Assembly: GCF_048771995.1 (NCBI RefSeq)
Contig: NC_133063.1
Span: 69,755,514-69,819,513 of the forward strand
Direction of reading: 5' to 3'
Length of the DNA stretch: 64,000 bases
From: Taeniopygia guttata
Taxonomy: Eukaryota > Chordata > Aves > Passeriformes > Estrildidae
The notes under the pieces were generated by a model, which worked only from the letters and a program-made list of their open reading frames with translations, did not search any database and was not told where the DNA came from. Positions 13,701 to 25,700 of the stretch are shown here, piece by piece. A program made the translations under genes and the position numbers. Within the stretch, counting starts at the first letter, position 1. Every line of letters starts with the position of its first letter.

Positions 13701-16700
13701 GAGGAATTATCTCATAAAATAAGTAAAAAAGTTTTTGGTGAAATCAAGCATTCCTAAAGCATTATGCTACTGCTGATGCAGTCTGGATATCCTGTTGTTT
13801 TGTTTGCCTAATTATCCTGGTAAAGACAGGATTTTTATCTCACAGCATACCCTGGAGGTCTGTGTCATCTCAGAAACTTCTTAACTGCATTTGAAATTAT
13901 CAAACCTCCTTCAGTAAAACAATGTTAAGCTGAACATAATCAAAATTGTGCCTTATAGTGTTATTCTGGAGGTGTCTGATACCCGAGTGTTCGGACATAC
14001 GTTCTTCTGGCATCAGAACAACACAGCTGTGTTTAGGAATGAAAGACAACAATTTCCCTCCTGGAAGCTTTTAGCTAAAAAGACCTGGGTTTGTTGGTTT
14101 GTGTTTGTTTGTTTGTTTGTTTGTTTGTTTGTTTGTTTGAAGTATGAGCTGTCCAATCCCCAAACTAAATGGTGCTATTTTAGCTAACCATAAGCACTCC
14201 AACCTAAAAGTCCTGTTTACAGCCAGATCCAATATTCAAAATGCAAAATTGGGAAACAGGCAAGTACTTAGTTGTGAAATACAGGAAACTAGTCTATAAA
14301 CAGTATGCTGCAGAGAAACATTCCCTACTTTATCTCTTCTTTTCTTCATAAAGAAACTTACAACTTTATTTTTCACATCTCTCAATTCACAGACTTCTGT
14401 GAACAGCCTTGCTTTGGCTCAGGTTTCCCACAGAGCTGCATTGGCTACTCTAAGTCTACTCATTCACCAGTCAACTGCAAATGTAGACCCACTCTCACAC
14501 GCTCAAATTCATCCTGTCCCCATTAATCTTTACTCTTTTTCAACACAGCTATCTGCATGCAGTCCATCATGTCGCTTTCTTACACTATTACTTAGGCTCT
14601 TGAGTTGAAATCTATTTTGCCAAACTCAAGTTTTCGTATGTTATTTCTCTAAAAGGTTGAGATGCATCTTTTCTGGTCACTGACATAAACTTCTAAGCAA
14701 ATAAATATTTATTTTCCTTCTTCACACCAACACCAAACCCTCAAAACAGCTGCTTAAACCCTCTGGATAATTTCTAGTATATGTTTGCTATACTGCTCAT
14801 AGTTCACATATATTCTATGTATATGTGTAAAGTAAAGTAAAGTAAAGTAAAGATTGTTAAAAATTGGACTTGATATTTTTCTAATGGAATCTTGTAATTT
14901 GTCTGTTGATAGTAAAATTAATTATAATTCATTTTTATTAGTGTTTAGTCTGCGGAAAACATCGAAATGTTTTATACTAACTGAAGATTCAAAAACAGTG
15001 CATTTTGATATAGATGAGGATGGTCATCATGAAATATCTACCAAGGATTCACAATCCCATGAAGGTAATGTTCCTTATGTACCAAAACTCACCAACTGCA
15101 TGTATAGTACTCAGGATATTTTCAAATGTACTATTATGTGTCATGTGTCCCTGGGTCCCTGTCTTCAAGAAAGACACTGAGGTGCTGGAGAATGTCCAGA
15201 AAGGGCAATGGAGCTCGGGAAGGGTTTGGAGCACACGTCTGGTGTGAAGCACTGGAGTGAGCTGGGGGTGTTTAGCCTGGAGGAAAAGAGACTCGGGGTG
15301 GGGACCTTATCTCTACAGCTGCCCAAAGGGAGGGTGTATCCTGGTGGGGGTCGGTCTCTTCTCCCAGGTAACAAGAGGCTGGATGAGGGGAAATGGCCTT
15401 GGGTTTTGCCAGGGGAACTTTAGATTAAATATTAGGAAAACTGTCTTCGTTGCAAGTGCTGACAAGTTTTGGAAGAGGCTGCCCAGGAAAGTGTTTGGGT
15501 CTCCACCCCTGTAGGGATTTATGTGTTTGAATGAGGTGATTAGGAATATGGTGTACTTGGCAGTGTCAGATTATGGTTGTATTCAATGATCATAAGAGTA
15601 TTTCCCAACCTAAATGATTCTGTGGTCCTGGTCTCTGTAGATATAACAATATATTGGATCTGTATGAATATTGATAATGATACAAGAAAACTTTTATTCA
15701 GATTTACAGTAGGTATATTATCTATTTAAATGATAATATTATATTATTCACACTCATTTGATTTAGTGGGAAGTCTAGACATTTAGCTCTAAAGAGAGAC
15801 AAAGGAAAGGTAATGCTCAAGAACAAATACAAAATGAAAGAACAAATGCAAAATGGAGAATAGGGCACATTTTGGAATTTGTGAGCTTATTTTGTTTGTA
15901 ATTTAACTCTTTGTCTCAACTGGGGCTTCAGTATTTGACACCAAAGATGTTATCGTAAGTATCATCACGCAAAGGCTTGTTAGAGAATAGTTAAATAATA
16001 TCTAATGCAATTATTCCAGAAGGATGCAATTATTCTAGAATGACACCATTTCCAGAGATGTGAAAGTAGGAAAAAAACCTCAATAAAACATATTTTTAAC
16101 CAAAAAAGAGGAAAACTGTTCAACTAGGTTGAAATCTTTAAGTTAGCTGTGGAATTACTAAAACTTAACGTCTATTAAATTGAGAATAACAACAGCTACG
16201 CTGATAGGGTACTTAAGTGTGTTTTATATATTTTTTCAGTATCTTTTCCTTGATAACTCCATCAAATTTTGGAGTCAGACAATTATTATTGTTAATTTAT
16301 GAACATAACCAAAACCTGTATAGGAATATAATGGAAGCAGTTTATGGACAGATATATAGTCTGACAAGCCTATAGAAGACAGTGATATTCCTAGAACACA
16401 AAAACAAAAACAAAAACCCCAACAACAACAAAAAGGGAAATGCTGTGTAATATTATTGTGCACATTAGCACCAAGACATATATTCATGATGCAGTTAAGA
16501 CAACATAATATTAGGAACCAGTTGTAATGAGGATGCTTGTGACATTTTTACCAGAAGTGGGTGGTGTTTTCCCCAGCTGACTGGCTGTGTGATTCAGGCT
16601 GACGTTAGAAAAGCCAGAAACCACTTGCTATCATTACCTGTTGCCTTCCAATCCCATACATTTCACATTAAGGTACTCACTTTCACTGCCAAAGCACTTC

Positions 16701-19700
16701 AGGCTTCTCTTTAATAGTGTACCAGGCTTTACAGCTGGCCACCAACCTCCTGGTTCTTAGGTGCATTCTCTGTTGCAAAAGAAAATTAAGCAATCAATAC
16801 ACTTTTTAGGCTCAGTGTTCAGACTTCAGTGTATCTGTTCACAAGTCTAACTGTACAGCCTTACAGAGTTAAATGAATTCAGAGACCCTCAAGAAAAGAA
16901 ATCTGATATCTGTTGTTATTACATACTTCTTCTCAGATTATGTTTCAAAACAATTCTTGAAACTGTTTGTATTCTTTTTAAATCTATGAGGAATGTAGCT
17001 CTCTAATTCCACATATTTGTTAAATACCTTCTATTTTAGATATTGCGTGGTTAAGTGTGTTCACAACGAATGGAGCAGCAGTTACTGATAAACGTCTTGT
17101 GGGAAAAAAAGGTATCATCTCTTTGTTAGGGTCTGGTTTTGAAGATACATTTGAGTGTAGGAGAAGATGGTAGCAGTGTTTTACACATAGACTTGCCATT
17201 TGAAGTAACATATTGTATCAGATTTTTCACTTAGCTCAGGTTACTGGACAGGTCTAAAAATAAAAGAGCCTTTCTGTGTTCCATGAGAAAATCTTCAAAG
17301 TTACAGAATTTGTAAATTAGGAGTAGTGGTTTGGATTAGAAAAAAAAAATGTATGTAAGGGAATACATTGTATACAAACTGGAACATACAAAATTTTTTT
17401 TGTAGAAAAGTGTGGGTGTTACATTGCTGGCATATGAGTCTTAAAGTGAAGACCTGTTTTAGCAGGAGAGGAAAACCAAAGAGAAATTAATATGAAGAAA
17501 GAGGAGGCACTCTTTCACAGCTTTCATATTGTACACTTAAAAAATTATTGAGAAAATCAAGGATATATTAGTTCAGGTATTAGATTGGAAGAAAAATACA
17601 CTCTAATTACAGACATCAAGGGCTCCTGTAACCAATAAGAACAAATCCAATCCATTACTGCACCTTGAAGAAGGGACAAATGAGATTTCTAGGGAACAGC
17701 ATAAAAATACTGATATCCTCTCAAATCCCAAAGCTTCACATTTTAGGGATATCCCCAAGAAAGACATTTTTAAATTTATTTCATTTCAAGGCATTTTCTT
17801 TGCATGGATTTTAAAATTGCCCCTTAGACTCTGATAAGGTTTTAGTGACCAGAGAGACAAGGTAATCAATTCAAAAGCCATTACAGAGTGGAAGTATCTT
17901 TGGCATACAATCATGGAAAAGTTCCTTACTTTCCTTGCCATTCTCTGGCTGGTTGATAAACCACTTGTCACCTCTTTTAGAGGTGATAGAGAAAAGCTGG
18001 GCTCCTTTGGACTTAGTCAGATTTAACAATGTATAAGCAAGTCACAATAAACTCTACAGAAGGAGAAAGACAAGGATAGTTAGGATATAAGTCATGTTGA
18101 TGCATGTCTCTGGTCAACTGGATGAACTCCTGCGTACCTCTTTTGTTGTCACTCTTACCTTCAAGAGAGAACACTCTTGACTTGGATAAGAAAACTTTCT
18201 TGCCTGTTGATATATCTCTTAAATGCTACAACTGAAATTGGACAATTGCAGCTGAGGTAATCTAAGGTGATGTCACAAAACGTAATAAAAATTACAGAAC
18301 TGTAGGCCTGCTATGGTGGTCTACCAGATTTATCTAAATACTCATTTAAACTGAATAAAGCATAGTCACTTTGAGTTTTTCTCAATTTTTTACAAGGATT
18401 TTTATGCTATTTTCATGCTATAGCTATCTCAGAAAAATGCCTTCAGAAGAATAATACAAAAGCATTACAGTTAAGGAAAGTTAAGGCAAGTAAAATCAGG
18501 GCCAAGAGCATCTAAAATTAGTCAAGTGAGATGAATACATTCTGTTAATTCTGAATAGCCTTCAAAAGTTAAAAAATGCCTTTGATAATACGTAAAAAAC
18601 CTCCAAACTTCTTAACTGTGTTATTGCATAATAAACTAACGTCTTTTAAGTTTATGTTCAGCTGCTGCAGTTAAATATAGATCAACTGCTAATTTATTTT
18701 ATATTTTTTACCTTAAATGGAATAATTTTAAAAGCACAAGAGGTGTTTTTTGAAATAAGTTTGCAAGTCAGTCAGATAAGTATGCAAATTTAAAGTCTCA
18801 CAAAGTCACAGGCTTTAAATACTTTAGACAAGAGAATGGTATGAAGAGTGATTGTATCTATTTCTATTTCCATGCCTATAAACTATGTTTACTCTTTGTA
18901 GAGCATATTCAGCTCTTTATTTTATAAGGTGATACTCATATTATTGCAATATTCTCCTCTGTGTAAAACAGATTCTAAAAATTTGGTGAGCCTTACACAG
19001 AGATCAAAGCTTAATGAATTTGTCCTGTTGTGCAAGGGTAAGAAGCATCTCTCTCTAAAGGTAAGAAGTTGTTTATTTTCTTTATAACATGTGGGTTCTC
19101 TTTCTTACTATAAGACAATTTCCTATAGAGAAGTTTTCAAATCCATTTTTATTACCACTTTCCACATTTCATAACTTCTGAATATGTCCCTTAATTATTT
19201 TTGGGAAATACTCAAAGAAGTTTATTGCAAAAAATTTGGGTTGTGTAGTTAACTACTGCCACTTGAAGATAGTCAGGGATGTTAGGGTCCAGTCTCTGTG
19301 GAAGAAGAGAGAGCTTCTTAGCCAGAAAACATGCAGGAAGATAAGAGGGGAGTAAAAAGCAGAAATCTTGCCTTGGAAAGAGATGAGTTTAAGATGGAAA
19401 TTATTTTCTTCCAATGAACCCACATTACAAGACAAGGAATGTGATAAAGAGAAAACACAGCTGAACATCCAGTTTCAAACATTTAACATCTGGTGTCTAA
19501 GAATTCCCATTTTCTCCAGCCTTGTGAAGGTTTCTTTCTGATAGGAAGGGAAGGGAAGGCAAGGCTAGTCTTCCCCAGTGAGGGATTATAACCATTGCTA
19601 AAATCTGTCTGAGGAAGTTCAGTCAGGGCTGCATTTCTAAATAGGACCTGGGCATTACACAGTTTGGAGGACTGTCTTGAGTATTTGCTTTCAACCCAAT

Positions 19701-22700
19701 TTAATTTGCATTGCAAATGGTAAAGGTGGAATATATTAATGGAAGTTTTTCAATAATTTATAAATTTATTAATTTTGGATTATTTGAATGTAATAATTAA
19801 TGAACTTCAAAAAAAAGGTAATTTTCTTTAGAATTACTGCCACATCTGATGGGTTTGAAAAGTGAAATATATGAAAAAATTACCAAATTAAATTACAAAA
19901 TTAACAAATATGTGTGTTGTAAACACAGGTTTTAAAAGCATCCTGTTCAGAGCCAGATGGTCCTTCACTGGAGAGATGTAATATGAAAACATGCAGCCAT
20001 GAAGATCCTGACTTTAAACAGGTATACAATCATGATCAAACAAATATCAACCTGTGTGTGAGACTGTGTATGCAAATACAGGTGTGTAAAAAGGGCAGCT
20101 AAATTCATCCTGTTACTCATTAAGTGACAAATTGCTTACTTGTCTTTCAGCTGATTTTTTGGGTTTTTTTCTCAGAAAAGGGAAAACACAAAATTTTCCC
20201 TTGAATTGTATTTATGACTACATCCTTCAATCTCCAGGCAAAATATATGACTTTCAATTAAAACATGAAAGGTGGATATATTTCCTGTATTATTATGCTT
20301 ATACAAAATGGAGGTAGATACAAAGTAGATTTTATCTAATACAAATTCTTAGGCAAGAGGCTGAAAATCTGAGTGAGTAAATTAGCAGATAGGATCTAGA
20401 AGATCTAGAAGGATCAGATTACAAAGTTGTGGTGTTTTAAGAACTAATGAATCCATTAGTCATAAACTTCTGGGAAGTAATAAGACCCTGTCATTTTCAG
20501 GATTTTTTCAGATGAATCAGAAATTCATCTGATTAATTTCATATCATCAGATGATTATGAATCAGGATTAATGCATTGTGGAAAGAAATACAGATAACTG
20601 GGTGGTTTCTTCACATATTTTTGTAACAAAAGCTTGGTTTTGTCGATTCTTTTCTATATAGAAATGATAAAACATAGTACCCACATGACGGAAATTAGTT
20701 TGGGATACCTAAACTTTAGGGATACTCTTGGGATACCTAAACTTTAGGGTAATAGAAGTTATAAACCTACAGAAAATGAAAAACTATGTAGCTAATAATA
20801 TTTTTTATTAGAATTGTATCCCTGTGACTTTATCATTCAACTGAAAAGCCAAACTTTCCAATTTCAATAGGCAAAATTAGAGCTATCTGGACCCAGGTAG
20901 TTTCAGAACTTCATAAGAGAGACTCTGAAACCCTGAAAACCTTAAATTCCCAGCTCAAAATTTCTAAAATGCTGACTTCAATCATAAAGCATAGAATTAA
21001 TAATTCTGGTAAATTGACGTCTATCTGAAGTGGTTTTCAAAAGGCATGAGCTACACTACTACTAATTAATTAATAAATCTGCTGCATTCTGGGCCTGGAA
21101 AATCTAAATGGGTCCTTCAGTTAAGTTCTGCTGAGTTACTCATCTGCCACTAATATTTCTTGGCTCCCTACAGAAGGAGAAAGCAGTAAAGCTTAGGAAA
21201 ATTTTAATACAACTTTTAGTACCCCCCCCCCCCTTGTATGCTGTAAACAATCACAGTCATATTGAATTTTGAGCATTATATTTAATACACTTTTTTGTGT
21301 CATGCACTTTTTTAACATAAAAATACATGCCTTTTCTGTGGAGCTGTTCACAGAGGCTTAGTATCTTTTCGCAGCATCTGGAAAGAGCTGTAACAATTGC
21401 CTGTAGAGACCTATGTATCACTTTGGGTTTTTAAACATAATTAAAATGCAAAATTCTTTCTGGAAACCCATTCATTACCTAGTAAGACAGATAGTGATCT
21501 GCTCATCATGGTTTCTTGCTGATACTCTGAAACAGAAGAAAAAATGTCACTCATTTGTATGAGGAGAAATCAGAAGCCTGCACTTGAACCACATCCTGTT
21601 GGGTAAAGAGGCAAAATCATAGGCAACTCTGAATCATGGGATCCTTAATAACCATTCTAAAATGAGTGTACTGATCAGTAAATAATTCCTAGCATGATGA
21701 ATAGTGCTTGCATTGTCCTTAGGATGAGAAAGTGTGGGAGTAGTGCACTGAGATGGAGAAATACTTCTCATGGATAATGACAAAGCTATTCAGATCTGCA
21801 ATGTGATATTTATTCTGCTAGCTTTGAATAGTAAATCTTAAAGACGGGCATTTTCTTTTTTTTTATTTGAAGACTGCCAGTAGAATTAGCAGAAATATGA
21901 GAATGTGTGGACCCTCTCATTATACCAGGAAGAGCTATATATAGTGTAGTAAACATTCATTTCTGTAACCAAGGCTATTGAAATATGGTTCACAATCAAT
22001 ATTAATTTAAACATATTTTATTAAACTTAATTAAAATATTAATTAGGTTGTAATAACAATAAATAATTTATAATTACAGCAAATAATAATTTACAATAAC
22101 ATCTGATTCTGATTGGGGATTAAGTCAGAAAGGCAACACAGGTGGCAACCAATATTTATTGCAATGCTGTTGTGGTAGGAATGGAAAACTGCACTGTAGA
22201 TAAAACTATGGCCTCACACTGTTCACACAGAGGCAGCATCCCAGCCAGAGCAGCAGTGGAGAAGCTGGCCCCAAGAGTTCACTCAGGAGCATTTACTTAC
22301 AATTGTGATTATTCTAACTCTATTATAGACCATGCTTATCATAAACTATAATATCATAGAAGACAATGCAGTTAACTGCACAACAGAATGATGTCAGAGC
22401 TACAGAACAGTATTTCACTTTAGATTCTCCACTTAAAAGGTTTTCCCAGTTCCCCCACCCATTGCTCATAATTCTCCCAGTAGGTAAGACAGTTCCCATT
22501 TTACAATTTGCATTAATTTTGTGTTATTTTTTTACTGTTTCTATTTTTTACTCTTCCAGAAGTGCAGAAATTACTGAGCCTGTAATGGTTATCAAAGAAG
22601 CACACATCTTCTTCAGTACTTACCTGTAGTGTCTCACTTTAGTGTAACTACTGTTCTGGTTCAACCATAATATTTTATGTGTTCTTGACCCATTCCTACC

Positions 22701-25700
22701 CTCAGACTTTTGAGGATGTATTCATTACACTTTCAGCTTTTCTTAAGTACTTGTAGCACTCAATTTTCCTTCTGTTAAATCTTCATGAATTAAAACATTT
22801 TCTTAAAAGAATACTAGAGGATAGAATTCAACAATTTCAATTGCTGGATCAGGCTGCTTCTCTTCAAGATGTTGTTCCTTGCTGGATAATGCAAGTTTAT
22901 TAGATCATTGTATCTGGACAGCATTTCCCAAAGTTTTGACAGGAATATCCAAGCCTGGGTGGACTGAAAGATTGCAGCTGTGAAAGTTCTATTAAGAGCT
23001 GTAACAGTTTTTATTCCACAGTCCCCTCTGTTTTACTGAGCAGTTTGACGAAGACAAGAAAGAGATTTTACCAGAGGCTACGCAGTCATGAAAGACATTA
23101 CTCTTTACTCCAGTTAAGTAGGCCAAAATAAACTCTAAACATGTAAAATCTGGCGAGGCCCACAAAGATATCTTGGTTCTGAAGCTTTGACATTGTAAGA
23201 ACTCACAATGCCATCTTTACTGTGCTTGGCAGCAGGCTGACAGGGGCACAGCCCTTTTGGCACCCAGCATGCAGCTTGAGGTTTCTGGGTTTTTTTGCTC
23301 CAAAAGTTGATTCACTTTTGCAAAGCCAAGGAGTGATCAGCAAGCCTCACTCACTCTTCAGTAATCACATATGGCCAGTGTAGAAGTCTGATGAAAGTTG
23401 AAAGTGCACTGCTCTGGGCTGAACAAAGTCATGCTGCCATTGAGGGCTGCTGTATCAGACCCTGCATCTTCGGTATGAATGGAATCAAAGGTGGCAGCTT
23501 TTGCATTCCTTTTGTGAATGCTACAGCTGATATTGCCACAGCATTTTTCTTGATCACTTTGGCGCAGGCCGAAGTTTGCTTTCAGTGGAGGGATGTACAG
23601 TACACCGGGAGCTGACTGGTCCAGGGCTGGAAGCACAGCCCTACTATTTGTCAGGAAGGACCAACTGTGGTAAAACAATAGACTGAGGTGTGTTGCTCTA
23701 GCCAGAATCCAAACCCCTGCCCCAGATATTCGTGCAATCCCACTCCGTGACAGTGGACAGGGGAGAGAATATGCAAGAATCTACACCTCACTTCTTAAGA
23801 TTTCAAAAGGATAATTGAACCACAACAAGTTACTGAATAAGGAAAAAGAAACAGTGCTGGGTGCTTAGCTGCAGCCAGATGCACACTGCCCAATAATTCT
23901 TATATATGCTATTGACAAGCCAACCCCCTGGTAAGCCAACCCTCCCCACACTTGTGCCTATGTCACTCTTCCATCTCAGCTCCTCCTTCATCCTGCTTTT
24001 TGCAGTTTGTGCAGTTCTTCTTGCTTCAACTTTCCCAATGGTCAGAGATCAACTTTCAACATTACAAAACTTATATGAAAAAAACACCAGATCTTAACAG
24101 AAAATCTTTTAACCTTATAATATACGTTTAACATTCATGAGAGCCAGCAGCACTCTATCAATTTATTACAGAATAGCAAGAACAAAAGTAAGAAAATTTT
24201 TGAGTTCAGAAAAAACTCAAAAGTAAAACATATGAAGGTCAGAAAAAACCACAAATGATGAAAAATCACTTGCTCATCTTCTCCCCTGACCAATGCTCAG
24301 CCAGTCTCTGAGCAGTAGTCTTCTCAGAAGCAAACACCCATCCTCTCAATCCTACATTTTCCATCCTCTGTACCAGGCTTTATGACTATTTTAACCACAG
24401 ACCACATAACTAATTCGTAATGACTTCCAACGCCCATAACTTCTGTGATGCAATTGAGGCAGCAGCTCAGATTTACTTGTCTGCTTACCATCATTGCACT
24501 ACTCATGTCTCTTTGTTCACATGCCCTTTGATTCCTTGCTGTATCTGAGGCGAAATGTAGATTGCAGTGTGCCCTGCACTCCTTTGTGTAACCTATCATA
24601 ACACCACAAGATGCTCTGTTTCAGCTGGCCTTCCAATACATTTCTTCTTATCTTCTAGTTTCTTCCTAGGTTAGAATGCAGCATTTGAACCTAGCTTGGA
24701 GTAATGCTCATTGTACCATATTCGATCTGACTTTATATAATTTTGAGTCTATTTATTTTAAAATTTGTAAACTACTCTCTCACATCTTTTTTTGTAGTTC
24801 CCATCACTGACCTTTTCTTCTTTAGCCTGTGAAGACAATATTTGTGGCATTTTTCTGACATGAGCATATGTGTTCAATTTCAAGTGCATGGTGAATCACC
24901 TGTAGGACATGAATAAAGGTGAAATTTTTGTCATTAAATGTGAAGCCTAAGCTGTAAATTTGTTCTTTACTTAATGCAATAGAAAACAAAATATTGGATT
25001 GTAATTAAAAATCAGTAGTCTTTTTTCTTGGAACTTGCAAATTATCTTGACTCCTACTGCAGAAACTGTCCTCAGGAGGAATTTTATCTGGCAGTAGACC
25101 ACCACATTCCCCAGGTTTTCTTGTCATCCTTCTTTATAGGTCATAATAGAAAATCACCTCTGCCATGATTTCTTGCAAAATATTTTGTTCTTTCCAATGA
25201 CCTACTGCACCTCCCAGCCCTAAAGGTGTTTCATTATGCTTCTACTCTGAGTTCAATGGTGCTTTGTTATGCTTCTACTTCTCCCTCTCCCAATCAAATA
25301 GTGTCATTCTCCAAACCATTTTCCTCTTACAGTTTTCCATCTAATTTTCTATCATTTCATGCAGGTACAGTAGGTATTTTTAAACTTCTGGATCTCAATC
25401 TGCTTTTGTGAGCATGTAAATTTTGCTTTACAAAATGCCTTTGAAATCTCCCTTGCTCTAGCATGAATTTCTGCATTGTACATACAATGGTCTCTCCTGG
25501 CTTCTACTGGTTTTCTTTCACCAAACTTTCTTATTCCTTTTATGTTTACTTTTTACCATTCTGAGTCCCTAGAAGGTATTTGTTTCCCGAAGACCAATAT
25601 TCTTCAACTTTCTTAATAGTATTTTTTAAAATTTTAATATTTTTGATTGAAGCTGCAGACACTTTTGCTACATTGAATTGATCAGGACAGAATGTTCTAG

